Source: Moanibacter sp964542645
GTDB taxonomy: Bacteria > Verrucomicrobiota > Verrucomicrobiia > Opitutales > UBA2987
Length of the DNA stretch: 64,000 bases
Assembly (NCBI GenBank): GCA_964542645.1
Contig: CAZIUG010000008.1
Span: forward strand, 434,001-498,000
Direction: 5' to 3'
This document shows, piece by piece, positions 28,115 to 37,343 of the stretch; within the stretch, counting starts at the first letter, position 1; every line of letters begins with the position of its first letter. A program made the position numbers and the translations under genes. The notes below the pieces were generated by a model, which searched no databases, was not told the DNA's origin, and saw nothing but the letters and a program-made list of their open reading frames with translations.

Positions 28115-29709
28115 ATGGAGCCCCACAGGAATCTAAAGTAGTTTCCGAAATGGAAAGAATTTCCTCCAAGTCCGTTGCCGTGATTGATGTTGGAACTACT
28201 TCCATCCGTATGGCGATCGCCCAAATTGGGGGTCCTGGGGGAATCAAGATAATGGAACAACTTGATCAAGCAGTTAATTTGGGCAAAGACACCTTCACTC
28301 TTGGAGCCATCCAAAAAACCACTGCGGAAGAGTGCGTTCAAACCCTAATGAGTTTCAAGAAGGTAATCCGCGAATATCAAATCGACGAGGAGAAAAACAT
28401 CCGTGCCGTCGCTACTAGCGCGGTTCGGGAAGCCAGTAATCGCGATGCCTTCCTCGATCGTTTGTACATTGCAACTAATATTGAAGTCGAAGCAGTAGAA
28501 GAGGCTGAGGTGCCACGTCTCATGTACCTGACAGTAGCCTCCTCTTTAAATTCCGAAAGCAAACCCCTTAATTCGGATTACCTTATTGTGGAGGTTGGAG
28601 GAGGTAGCACCGAAATACTTCTTATCCAATCTGGAAGTGTTGTCTTCTCACACACATACGGTCTCGGATCATTCCGATTACGCCAGATGTTGGAATCCTA
28701 TGGGGCGCCAATATCAAGCCGAAAGGAAATTATGGAGAACTACATCGACCGGACGGTAGCCCAACTGCGTAATGAAGTTTCTCTCAAAGAACCACCCGAC
28801 ATTATCGTCCTCGGAGGAGACGTTCGCTTCGCCGCTAACCGGCTTCTCTCCGATTGGAATCCAGGAAAACTAGCACGGATACGCCTGTCCAGCGTCTCCC
28901 GACTTACTGACAAAGTGCTCGCGATGTCAGTTGATGATCTGGTCAGTCAGTACCAGCTTTCGTATCCAGCGGCAGAATCTCTGGGACCGGCTCTTCTCAC
29001 TCATCTTATTCTCGGTAGATCGTTGAGAGTTAAAGAACTCCTCGTTTCAAACTTGACTCTGCGCGACGGACTCCTGGAAGAGATGACGGAAAACAGGGAG
29101 GGGAAAGACATGTTTCGAGAACAGACAATCCGGTCTGCCATCGAACTCGGCAGAAAGTTCAATTTTGATGAACCTCATGCCTTGCATGTGGCCAACCTTT
29201 GTACTGCGATTTTCCAGAGCCTCCAGGGAGAACACAATCTTGACCAGCGCTACGAACTAATCCTCAAGGTCGCAGCAATTCTGCACGAGATCGGAACATT
29301 CATCGACCTAAAAGGTCAACACAAGCACTCTATGTACCTAATCCGCAACAGTTATCTCTTCGGCATCAGCCCTAAAGATTTGATTCTTGTAGCTCTTCTC
29401 GCCCGATACCATCGAGGAGCCACCCCAAGAAATACTCACGAGGGCTACGCGAATCTTGATCGGATGAGCAGAATTGTAGTTTCGAAACTGGCTGCTATTT
29501 TGAGGGTTGCCGACGCCTTGGATCAGTCACACAACCAGCGGCTCAAAGACCTCCAGTGCAGCAGGGGAAACGGGTGCTTCGAAATTACTGCACTTTGCGC
29601 AAGTGACCTGTCCCTGGAACAGATTTCGCTCAGTCAGAAGGGTACCCTCTTCGATGAAGTCTACGGTATGGAAGTTCGACTCCGAGGTGCTAAGGTCGAC
29701 GCAATTTAG
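28111..29709 (+). CDS. Exopolyphosphatase / pppGpp phosphohydrolase (Ppx/GppA) with HD-like domain
   Basis: 532 residues. The N-terminal actin-like ATPase fold shows IDVGTTSIRMAI (about 26-37) and the signature VEVGGGSTEI near 160. The C-terminal third contains the helical HD-type region (HEIGTFIDLKGQHKHS near 395-410), so the protein is the long two-domain form. It degrades polyphosphate and/or converts pppGpp to ppGpp. The start overlaps the ROK kinase stop by four bases (ATGA), and ppk1 begins 47 bases downstream. The three genes form a polyphosphate operon in which synthesis (Ppk) and breakdown (Ppx) are encoded together. A second in-frame ATG at 28150 is possible. Confidence 0.93.
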   Translation: MNGAPQESKVVSEMERISSKSVAVIDVGTTSIRMAIAQIGGPGGIKIMEQLDQAVNLGKDTFTLGAIQKTTAEECVQTLMSFKKVIREYQIDEEKNIRAVATSAVREASNRDAFLDRLYIATNIEVEAVEEAEVPRLMYLTVASSLNSESKPLNSDYLIVEVGGGSTEILLIQSGSVVFSHTYGLGSFRLRQMLESYGAPISSRKEIMENYIDRTVAQLRNEVSLKEPPDIIVLGGDVRFAANRLLSDWNPGKLARIRLSSVSRLTDKVLAMSVDDLVSQYQLSYPAAESLGPALLTHLILGRSLRVKELLVSNLTLRDGLLEEMTENREGKDMFREQTIRSAIELGRKFNFDEPHALHVANLCTAIFQSLQGEHNLDQRYELILKVAAILHEIGTFIDLKGQHKHSMYLIRNSYLFGISPKDLILVALLARYHRGATPRNTHEGYANLDRMSRIVVSKLAAILRVADALDQSHNQRLKDLQCSRGNGCFEITALCASDLSLEQISLSQKGTLFDEVYGMEVRLRGAKVDAI

Positions 29710-29756
29710 GTTTAATATTCAGCACAGCCTCTCGTTACTGATTTGATGATTTGAGA

Positions 29757-31886
29757 ATGCACAAAAAGAAACAAAAAGCTAAATTTCTCAACCGGGAGTT
29801 GAACTGGCTCGAATTTAATCAACGTGTTCTCGACCAGGCCTTCGATCCAACAATACCTCTATTGGAACGACTAAAATTCCTCTCAATCTCGAGTTCTAAT
29901 CTGGATCAATTTTTCATGGTCCGCGTCGGTCGCCTCAAGCTTCTGGAACAGAATCAAAAGACGAAGTTGGATCCAGCCGGATATTCTCCCTACCAGCAAA
30001 TAGATGCTATTAGTAAACGTGCACATCGCATGGTGGAAGACCAATACCATTGTTTCCTTTTTGATCTCGATCCCAAGCTCGTTAAAAACGGTATCAAGCG
30101 AGTGACTTCAAACATGCTGAATTCACAGCAGTTGGAGTACGCACAACGCTATTTCGACGCCGAAGTAATGCCTATCGTCACCCCTATGCTGATTGATCCG
30201 GGTTTGAAAATTCCCCTTCTCACAAACGGCGATATTTACCTGGCCGTTAGGGTAAAACCACAAGGAAATGGAGCTCCCGAAGCACGTATTGTGATTTTGC
30301 CTATTAGTAAAGCTATTAGTCGGTTCGTCACATTACCTGGAACCGGAGCCTACGAATACCTTTTGTGTGAGGATCTTGTGAAACTCTTTCTTGGGAAATA
30401 TTTCCCAAAAGAGATCATCCTAGAATGTATCACCTTTAGGATTACCAGGAATGCAGATCTGGATATTGAAGAGGACTTGGCCCCTGATCTTTTGCATGAA
30501 ATGAAAGGAGTCATTCTCGCTCGTAAAACAGGCGCTTGCCTGCGATTAGAGATCTCCCAATCCGCAACGCTAACGATAATCACCTTTTTAAAGCGAATCT
30601 TAAAAGTTAAACGGAAGGACGTCTATCCAATATCTGGCCCTCTTGCGCTTAGCGAATTCACTATCCTATCTGGCCTGCAAGGCTACTCAGATCTCAAATT
30701 CCAACCTTGGGCTCCTCTCCGATCAATAGGAATCGAACCAACTGAGAGTATGTTAGAAACCCTCTCAGATCACGATGTTCTCTTGCTCCATCCCTACGAA
30801 AGTTTTGACCCTGTGGTGCGTCTTATCACAGAGTCTGCTAACGATCCTGATGTTTTGTCCATTAAGCAAACACTGTATCGGACGACTGCCAACAGTTCTA
30901 TTGCTGCAGCTCTAAAGAAGGCTGCGGAACGAGGTAAAAACGTCACAGTTATTGTAGAGCTCAAAGCAAGATTCGATGAAGAACAGAATATCGAGTGGGC
31001 TGAATCGCTGGAACATAGTGGCGTCCAGGTAATCTATGGGATTAAAGGGTTCAAAACACATGCCAAACTCTGCATCATACTGCGACGCGAAGCACACGGA
31101 ATCATCCGTTACATGCACTTCGGCACGGGCAACTACAACGAATCAACTGCAAAACTTTACAGCGACATCAGCTATCTGACGTGTAACGAGGAACTGGGAC
31201 AAGATGCTTCGTCCTTCTTCAACACGATTTCTGGCCTCTCTCAACCTCAGCCGTACAGAAAACTCGAGGCTTCTCCTACCGGTATGCGATCAAAAATTTT
31301 AGCACTTGTTGAGAGTGAAGTAGAGCGGAAGAAACAAGGCCAACAGGCCCATATCATGGCAAAGGTGAATTCGTTGGTCGATCCTCAGATAATCAAAGCT
31401 CTCTACCAAGCATCGATTGCCGGTGTCAAAATCGATCTTAATATCCGCGGAACTTGTTGCCTGCAACCCGGAATCCCAAAACTCAGCGAGAACATCAGAG
31501 TGATCAGCATAGTCGATCGCTTTCTCGAACACAGTCGCCTTTTCTATTTCTACCATGGTGGAGAGAGACTGACCTTCATCTCCAGCGCCGACTGGATGCC
31601 ACGCAATTTGGACCGTCGAATCGAACTACTCATCCCAGTTGAGACACCCTCGCTCCGTGACCGTCTTGTATCTACTCTTAAGACCTACTTTAGAGATAAT
31701 ACTAACGCCTGGGAACTTAATTTAACCGGCCAATATGATAGGATCAATTCTCCAAAAACTAAACGCGGGACTTGCCGCAGCCAAGAGCAACTTTACCGCC
31801 AAGTCGAGGGCTCAATCCAAGAGATTCAATCTTCCAGACCAGTCGCCTTCGAACCTCATATAGCCCCCTCTGAAAGGAACCTCTAA
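29757..31886 (+). CDS. ppk1: Polyphosphate kinase Ppk1
   Basis: 709 residues from the ATG at 29757 (a TTG at 29751 is the alternative), the normal size of Ppk1. It polymerises the gamma-phosphate of ATP into polyphosphate. The N-terminal domain begins FLNRELNWLEFNQRVL, a family signature. The phospholipase-D-like catalytic domains carry the phosphorylated histidine in YMHFGTGNYN (near residue 455) and the second histidine in FLEHSRLFYF (near 588), preceded by RGTCCLQPGIP. All signature residues are intact. It follows ppx/gppA by 47 bases and is convergent with the YacP-like gene. Confidence 0.97.
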   Translation: MHKKKQKAKFLNRELNWLEFNQRVLDQAFDPTIPLLERLKFLSISSSNLDQFFMVRVGRLKLLEQNQKTKLDPAGYSPYQQIDAISKRAHRMVEDQYHCFLFDLDPKLVKNGIKRVTSNMLNSQQLEYAQRYFDAEVMPIVTPMLIDPGLKIPLLTNGDIYLAVRVKPQGNGAPEARIVILPISKAISRFVTLPGTGAYEYLLCEDLVKLFLGKYFPKEIILECITFRITRNADLDIEEDLAPDLLHEMKGVILARKTGACLRLEISQSATLTIITFLKRILKVKRKDVYPISGPLALSEFTILSGLQGYSDLKFQPWAPLRSIGIEPTESMLETLSDHDVLLLHPYESFDPVVRLITESANDPDVLSIKQTLYRTTANSSIAAALKKAAERGKNVTVIVELKARFDEEQNIEWAESLEHSGVQVIYGIKGFKTHAKLCIILRREAHGIIRYMHFGTGNYNESTAKLYSDISYLTCNEELGQDASSFFNTISGLSQPQPYRKLEASPTGMRSKILALVESEVERKKQGQQAHIMAKVNSLVDPQIIKALYQASIAGVKIDLNIRGTCCLQPGIPKLSENIRVISIVDRFLEHSRLFYFYHGGERLTFISSADWMPRNLDRRIELLIPVETPSLRDRLVSTLKTYFRDNTNAWELNLTGQYDRINSPKTKRGTCRSQEQLYRQVEGSIQEIQSSRPVAFEPHIAPSERNL

Positions 31887-31953
31887 GCTGCGTACTCCCA
31901 CAGCTCGCATCATAAAACTCTACCTATTCTATTAACTGGGTACCTTCTTTTGT

Positions 31954-32445
31954 TTATTCGACTTCTTCCCCGTTTCTTTCTGTCTCCTTCCATTCCTTCT
32001 CAACCTCTCGATTACGCCGATACAGCGCTTGACTTTGCCTTCGTTCACAAGCCTCTATTCTAGCCAAAAGATCACTCGGAGTATAGATTTCAGACCCACC
32101 CTCTCGCACCAAATTTCTGATCATATTGTCTCTCGAGACTACGGTTAACTTATTAGGATTCTTCGAGTTCTGGACTAATTGGATGATGATCTCATCCGCG
32201 CTACTGTTACCAGGAGCATAGACGAGAGAGAAGGTCTGTTCATTGCCCGGACGAAGGATCTCCACACCCTCTCCTCGGCCATCGAATACAACAGTAACCC
32301 TGATGCCTTCAAAGTCGTGCAAAATACGCAACCTGTCCGCCAGATTCTGACACGCAATATTGACATCCTTCTTCATCGCCTCTCGCATTTCGGGCCAATC
32401 GTGGATAACATTGTACCCGTCAACTAAAAGATGTTCAGTTGTCAC
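31954..32445 (-). CDS. YacP-like NYN-domain protein (putative RNase)
   Basis: 163 residues. VDGYNVI lies at residues 8-14 and a conserved aspartate in VVFDGRGEG near 55-63; NSSADEII and VVSRDNMIR follow. This is the pattern of the YacP/Rae1 NYN (PIN-like) nuclease family. Bacillus Rae1 cuts mRNA at the ribosome; whether this protein does is unknown. The C-terminal 40 residues are rich in charged residues. I chose the GTG at 32445 because GGAGG sits 11 bases upstream; an apparent earlier TTG start at 32463 would place the ribosome binding site inside the gene. Confidence 0.85.
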   Translation of the reverse strand: MTTEHLLVDGYNVIHDWPEMREAMKKDVNIACQNLADRLRILHDFEGIRVTVVFDGRGEGVEILRPGNEQTFSLVYAPGNSSADEIIIQLVQNSKNPNKLTVVSRDNMIRNLVREGGSEIYTPSDLLARIEACERRQSQALYRRNREVEKEWKETERNGEEVE

Positions 32446-32456
32446 CAAAAAAATTA

Positions 32457-32461
32457 CCTCC
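32457..32461 (-). promoter_or_regulatory. Shine-Dalgarno deciding the YacP-like start
   Basis: On the minus strand GGAGGTAA reads here, 11 bases before the GTG at 32445. It is one of the few strong ribosome binding sites in the window and excludes the upstream TTG as the start. Confidence 0.65.
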
Positions 32462-32855
32462 AATTATACGCTCTCATTGCAGCCGGAAACACGGACGGGC
32501 GTCGCTCTTCTGTGTAAAATTTAATCTCGGGCTGGAGGAAAATCAATTATAAGAGTAAGGTCTTTACAATAGTTTCATTACAATCCTAAAACGCGAAACG
32601 TTGTTTCTTCTAGAGGCTGATAATTGGAAAAATATGGGAGCTCGGTCGTAAAGTCACACTGAGCACTACTAAGGACTTTAAACGAACAAGCTCCGATTCT
32701 CCTCTTGTTATTCCCTAGCTCTTCAATTCGCTCAGTTCGCAACTCAACTACTGTCCACCTCTCCGAAGAGTTTAATCATATTCGTTAACCAGAAAATTGT
32801 GCTGACAATTCAACCCCTATTCCCAAGCTAGGTTTTTTAACCTGAAATTGGATTT
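32462..32855. other. Gap between the YacP-like gene and tRNA-Ser
   Basis: About 395 bases, A/T-rich towards the tRNA, without a believable reading frame. A small hairpin AGGTT-TTTT-AACCT (32830-32843) lies just before the tRNA. I see no attachment-site repeat or integrase fragment. Confidence 0.4.
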
Positions 32856-32945
32856 GGAGAGATGGCAGAGCGGCCGATTGCACCGGTCTTGAAAACCGGA
32901 GTGCCCGAAAGGGTACCGGGGGTTCGAATCCCTCTCTCTCCGCCA
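32856..32945 (+). tRNA. tRNA-Ser (anticodon TGA)
   Basis: Acceptor stem GGAGAGA (32856-32862) pairs with TCTCTCC (32935-32941), then discriminator G and encoded CCA (32943-32945). The anticodon stem CCGGT/ACCGG encloses CTTGAAA with anticodon TGA at 32890-32892. A long variable arm and discriminator G fit serine. A group of GC-richer genes starts 51 bases downstream. Confidence 0.96.
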
Positions 32946-32996
32946 TTCTTCCCTTGTTCGATAAAGTGGAATCCCTAAGTAGTTGATTATACTAAT

Positions 32997-34160
32997 ATGA
33001 CACAGCCGTATTACGACTTCTGCGTAGCAGGTGGTGGTGGGCAGTACAAGGATGGCGGAGCACTGTACACGTGCCGCCTCGACTCTAATGGTAGTGTAAT
33101 TCGCGTTGTGAGCACAACAGAATTACCTGGTACTGCCCCAGGATATCTGACTGTTACCCAAACACGATCTGGGGAGAATATACTCTACGCTACGAGTGGG
33201 GAGGATATATCGTGGTTCTCGATTGGTGACGACGGAAAGGTAGAGTTACGCGGTAACGCTCCAACAGGCAGCAATGGCGCCTCGCATTTGTGTACAGATA
33301 GCACTGCCCGTCTATTATTTACAGCAAATTATGGCAGCGGGACGGTGTCTTTGCTGCCTATTGCCGGGGATGGGGCACTAGTTGAAGCGAGGGTTTATTC
33401 GCATGGTCCAGGAGCGCATGACGGTGCTGCAGGAAGTTGGGGCGAGGGACCACAATTCCGGCAAGAATCAGCACACCCTCACGGAGTGGTAGTATGTGAC
33501 GGGCAGCTCTACGTAGCGGACCTGGGTACGAATCAGATCGTCTGCTGGAGCATCGATTTTGACAATCACATGCTGCGCCCTTCAAGCGCTATCACATTGC
33601 ACGACCTTGCGGGACCTCGACACATACAGTTCACGCGTAGTGGTGATTTGGGATTTGTTCTAAATGAACTCGATAATACGGTCTGTGTGCTACGACGTGA
33701 AGCTGCTAAGGCAGGGGAACTCTCGCTGGTCCAGACTCTTTCCTCGTTGCCACAGGGATGGGCCGAGGCCCACGCTGACCCTGCGACGTTCCCAAACGAA
33801 GTTTACTCCAAGCCTTCGCATGCTTCCGAGCTACTGCTCTCGCCTGATGATCGCTTTGTATACGCCAGTAACCGCGGGCATGATTCAATTGCAGTTTTTG
33901 AAATAAACGCATTGGACGGAACACTTACGCCATTGCAGTTTGAGCCAACTCGGGGCCGCATTCCTTGGGTGTTTTGTTTGAGCGAAGACGGCCGCTTTAT
34001 AGTAGTACAAAATAATCACACTCGGGCGAATGAGACGGGCCCAGACAGCGTGGTGGTGTTTCGGCGAGATGCACCCACCGGACTGTTAAACTTATCAGCA
34101 GCACGCTTGGAATTCCCAACGGTGTCATCCGTTTGGGCACTCCCAAAGTCAACTTACTAG
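32997..34160 (+). CDS. Lactonase-family seven-bladed beta-propeller (6-phosphogluconolactonase-like)
   Basis: 387 residues. The sequence shows repeated propeller blades with the lactonase-family pattern, including ESAHPHGVVV (about residues 158-167), DLGTNQIVCW, GPRHIQFTRSG and SPDDRFVYASNRGHDSIAVF. The family contains YbhE-type 6-phosphogluconolactonases and muconate-lactonizing relatives. Substrate and reaction cannot be fixed. No signal peptide. It is the first of three plus-strand genes after tRNA-Ser(UGA) with base composition visibly richer in G and C than the flanking genes (34 of 60 bases in the line starting 33481), which suggests recent transfer. The sulfatase gene follows after 34 bases. 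Confidence 0.87.
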   Translation: MTQPYYDFCVAGGGGQYKDGGALYTCRLDSNGSVIRVVSTTELPGTAPGYLTVTQTRSGENILYATSGEDISWFSIGDDGKVELRGNAPTGSNGASHLCTDSTARLLFTANYGSGTVSLLPIAGDGALVEARVYSHGPGAHDGAAGSWGEGPQFRQESAHPHGVVVCDGQLYVADLGTNQIVCWSIDFDNHMLRPSSAITLHDLAGPRHIQFTRSGDLGFVLNELDNTVCVLRREAAKAGELSLVQTLSSLPQGWAEAHADPATFPNEVYSKPSHASELLLSPDDRFVYASNRGHDSIAVFEINALDGTLTPLQFEPTRGRIPWVFCLSEDGRFIVVQNNHTRANETGPDSVVVFRRDAPTGLLNLSAARLEFPTVSSVWALPKSTY

Positions 34161-34194
34161 AATTCGATAGGAACCGGATTAGCTAATAGAATAG

Positions 34195-35766
34195 ATGATG
34201 ACGAATAAAGCTTCACTCCCATCGGCCGAAAGGACAAATATCGTGCTAATCAAGTCGGACGACATGGGCTTTAGCGATTTGGGCTGCTACGGTGGCGAGA
34301 TATCAACCCCGAACCTCGACCGTCTTGCCTCGGGTGGATTACGATTCACTCATTTCTACAATAATGCGGTGTGTGTCGCCACACGAGCTTCACTCTTGAC
34401 CGGCCAATACTGCCACAGAGTCGGACAATCCCATCTGGGCGGCGGGTTGCGCGCAGGCGGAAACAATGTAACATTTGCTGAGATTCTAAGAGAATCAGGA
34501 TATCGCACACTCATATCAGGGAAATGGCATAACCGATCGGTAAGAGGAGAGATTCCAGTCGATAGGGGATTTGACCGCTATTGGGGACTGCTATCCGGAT
34601 GCAGCAACTATTTCAATCCAGGCAATCAGAGGGCGGGCGAACCTGAGCCGGTGCACAAGGCACTGCATGATTACAGGGATTGGGGTGATGAGGAAAGGGT
34701 GCTGAAACAATTTACGCCTAGCGATCCTGACTTTTATGCAACCGATGCATTCACAGACAAGGCGTTATCGTTTCTTGATCAATATGGTGAGGAGAAACGG
34801 CCTTTTCTCCTCTACCTCCCCTATACCGCCCCCCACTTCCCACTGCATGCCAGGTCTAAGGACATCGCACGATACGAAGGGCGCTATATGATTGGCTGGG
34901 ATGAGATCAGACGTAGGCGAAGCGAGCGGCTGGTTGAGCTGGGCCTTGCTAAAGAGCACTGGGGTCTCTCCGATCGCGATACCATCAATCCGTCCTGGGA
35001 TGAAACACAAGATAAGAAGCGATGGGACAGGAAGATGGCTGTGTATGCGGCAATGGTCGACAGCATGGATGCGGGAATCGGGAGGGTGCTCGACAAGATC
35101 AGAGCGCTTGGGAAAGAAGAGAATACACTCGTACTATTTCTCTCCGACAACGGTGCCTGCGGAGAGCATATCGATCACTCGCCGGGTAAGGCGCCCGGAA
35201 GCGTTGACACCTATACTACCGTCGATGCGCCATGGGCCAACGCCAGCAACACCCCATTCCGCAAATACAAAGTTTTTGACCATGAGGGCGGCATCGCTAC
35301 TCCGTTGATCGCATACTGGCCGAGGATAATCGCTGCAAACACCATCACAGACCAAGTCGGCCATGTTATCGATTTCCTTCCCACGTTTGCGGAAGTGGCG
35401 GGTACTGTCTATCCGGAACGCTACAATGGGAACGATATCCACCCCCACGATGGGGCGAGTCTGGTACCGATTTTTTGCGGGGAGGAACGGCAGGGCCATG
35501 AAGCACTTTTTTGGGAAATACGAGGATGTCGCGCTGTGCGAAAGGGGCGTTGGAAGGCTGTCAGTCTGGGACCAGAGAGAGCGCATACTGGCCACCACAT
35601 TTCCGCGGGCCACGATGGATGGGAACTCTACGACACAGAAGCCGACCGCTGCGAGTCCAACGATGTGTCAAACAAACACCCGGATTTGGTTGCGGAGCTC
35701 GATCGGCTTTGGACGGACTGGTTCGATAAGTGTCGCGTACAGAAAGAGGCTGTTCGTTACGTATGA
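34195..35766 (+). CDS. Formylglycine-dependent (type I) sulfatase
   Basis: 523 residues. Metal ligands D22-D23 are in SDDMGFSDLG. The formylglycine motif C60-V-A-T-R64 is intact and of the cysteine type, followed by ASLLTGQ, so a maturation enzyme is needed. SGKWHN near 113, the FLSDNGACGEH segment near 318, and lysine in the NTPFRKYK region complete the fold. Such enzymes cut sulfate esters from sulfated polysaccharides or small molecules. No signal peptide is visible, so it may act on imported or cytoplasmic substrate. It shares the GC-rich island with the lactonase upstream and the TauD-like gene downstream. A second ATG directly follows the first. Confidence 0.93.
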   Translation: MMTNKASLPSAERTNIVLIKSDDMGFSDLGCYGGEISTPNLDRLASGGLRFTHFYNNAVCVATRASLLTGQYCHRVGQSHLGGGLRAGGNNVTFAEILRESGYRTLISGKWHNRSVRGEIPVDRGFDRYWGLLSGCSNYFNPGNQRAGEPEPVHKALHDYRDWGDEERVLKQFTPSDPDFYATDAFTDKALSFLDQYGEEKRPFLLYLPYTAPHFPLHARSKDIARYEGRYMIGWDEIRRRRSERLVELGLAKEHWGLSDRDTINPSWDETQDKKRWDRKMAVYAAMVDSMDAGIGRVLDKIRALGKEENTLVLFLSDNGACGEHIDHSPGKAPGSVDTYTTVDAPWANASNTPFRKYKVFDHEGGIATPLIAYWPRIIAANTITDQVGHVIDFLPTFAEVAGTVYPERYNGNDIHPHDGASLVPIFCGEERQGHEALFWEIRGCRAVRKGRWKAVSLGPERAHTGHHISAGHDGWELYDTEADRCESNDVSNKHPDLVAELDRLWTDWFDKCRVQKEAVRYV

Positions 35767-35780
35767 CTCCGGATGAGTCA
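35764..35780 (+). terminator. Small hairpin at the sulfatase stop
   Basis: TGACTC (35764-35769) and GAGTCA (35775-35780) form a 6-bp stem with loop CGGAT; the stop codon is inside the left arm. There is no clear T run after it, so it may stabilise the mRNA end rather than terminate transcription. Confidence 0.3.
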
Positions 35781-36175
35781 GGTTTAAAGATCCTTATCAA
35801 ACTCGAGAAGCTCATGCAACAAGCGCTGCGTGATTTTAATTTTTAGAAGAGATCAGTCTTCTTGCTCTATCTTCCCGTATGATCTTTGAAGGATACCATC
35901 TAATATCTGATCTTAGGATGTTTCCAAATCGAGATTTCGGTAAAGATTTACGGTTAAAAATTACGCAGTCTTTTAAGCTTGGCTATGAATTATAATTATT
36001 TGGATTATAACAATATAGGTACATGAATTCGCGCCAACATTTCATCCGAGTTTCGCATCCCCCTGTCTCTCCTTCATTTTCCTATTATGCGATAAAGTAG
36101 CCCTCCGCATAGGGTTCCCTATATTTAGCATTGTCTAATGTGAAAATCAGTGTGAGAAGAAGCAGCATTAAAGAA
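35781..36175. other. A/T-rich gap inside the GC-rich island
   Basis: About 395 bases that are much more A/T-rich than the genes on both sides, for example around 35985-36015. No coding frame is convincing. Promoter elements for the next gene are likely here. A nine-base match to sequence just after tRNA-Ser is too short to be called an attachment site. Confidence 0.35.
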
Positions 36176-37264
36176 ATGCCTTTCGTTCCGTCGAAATCTA
36201 GTCCGATGGGAAACCGGATTCTCCCCAATGCGACGCGCGTGTCGATATCCGACCGGGGCTCGATCAAGGCTGCTCTGAAGCGCGACGGTGTAGTTATCCT
36301 CACCAACTTGCCAGGCGACGAGCACTCGACGGGCTACTGGGAGAACATCGCAGGGGACCTACCAGCGCTCTGCCTCGGCGACACTAATTTGATACCAGGC
36401 GAGCCGCCAGTGGCTTGCCTTCACCATGAGTCCGCCCATTTGGAACAGCTGCAGACCCTGCAGGCCGCGTACGGAAAGGAAGGCGCCGTGCTCAGCAAGG
36501 CAGCGGGGGATGAACTGCTCGCGAAAGCGGAGCAAGAGGGGCTGCCACACTTCACCGAGATTCCTTGGATACGGGGCTTACGGCAGAACCCGCACACGGA
36601 TGGTTATGTGTACGGCGACCACGTGCCTGACTACCTCTTTCTGCTTGTTGAGCAGCAGGCAAACACCGGTGGCGAGTCGTTCTTCGTGGACGGAGAGGCG
36701 GTACTCGAGCGGCTGTCTGCCGACCCGGATGCTGCCAACCTGCTGCCGCTGCTTAATACCCTAGTGTATGATCAGACCGAGAGTGACGCGAACGGCGGAA
36801 TATTCCAAGGGCGAAGCTCAAAGGGACCGCTCTTCGTGCGCCGACCAGATGGCCGGCTGCAGTGGAAGCGTATGCTTGGGAAGGACCAGATGCAGACCAG
36901 GGAGGACATGCAAGCCGTGCCCATCCCACGCAGTTGCTGGGCCGTAATGCCTGAGACCCGTGCCATGGCGGCCGAGCTCGGCGCCAAAATCACACCCGAG
37001 GAAGTGCTACGACGAGTTGACATTGCCATCCACGCAGAGTCAGAGATTGCTGGTCGGATCCGGCTAGAAAAGGGTGAGGCCGTCTGTGTCGACAACTACC
37101 GTGTTCTGCACTCTCGCGAGGCGTTTAACACTGGTGAACGGCGGCTATGGCGTATATGGACGTGGACAACTAATTCGGACGGGCGGCCGAACGGCGACGA
37201 AGCTCCGGTCTCAACGCCACTTGACATCCATCTGAATCTTACGGCCGAAAACGCCTCACAGTGA
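36176..37264 (+). CDS. TauD-like Fe(II)/2-oxoglutarate dioxygenase in GC-rich island
   Basis: 362 residues from the ATG at 36176; TTG at 36131 or GTG at 36140 would lengthen it. The iron-binding H-x-D is in NPHTDGYVYG near residue 140, and the distal histidine in YRVLHSREAF near 315 with arginines after it. The middle part (YLFLLVEQQANTGGES) is typical of the TauD/clavaminate synthase-like fold. The substrate is unknown. Sampled lines here reach about 65 % GC (39 of 60 bases from 36901), against about 43 % in the genes just downstream, the strongest sign of foreign origin in the window. It is convergent with the aminotransferase gene. Confidence 0.85.
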   Translation: MPFVPSKSSPMGNRILPNATRVSISDRGSIKAALKRDGVVILTNLPGDEHSTGYWENIAGDLPALCLGDTNLIPGEPPVACLHHESAHLEQLQTLQAAYGKEGAVLSKAAGDELLAKAEQEGLPHFTEIPWIRGLRQNPHTDGYVYGDHVPDYLFLLVEQQANTGGESFFVDGEAVLERLSADPDAANLLPLLNTLVYDQTESDANGGIFQGRSSKGPLFVRRPDGRLQWKRMLGKDQMQTREDMQAVPIPRSCWAVMPETRAMAAELGAKITPEEVLRRVDIAIHAESEIAGRIRLEKGEAVCVDNYRVLHSREAFNTGERRLWRIWTWTTNSDGRPNGDEAPVSTPLDIHLNLTAENASQ

Positions 37265-37343
37265 CGCTGATTTTGTATATGTAGCTGAAGAAGCCGACTA
37301 TAAATACCCCTGTTTCATCAGCTGGATAATAAAGATCAAGTAG

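Noticed and set aside
32959..36098. CGATAAAGT at 32959-32967 and again at 36090-36098 as island boundary repeats
   Set aside because: Nine bases are too short, the second copy lies inside the GC-rich block, and neither matches the tRNA 3' end.
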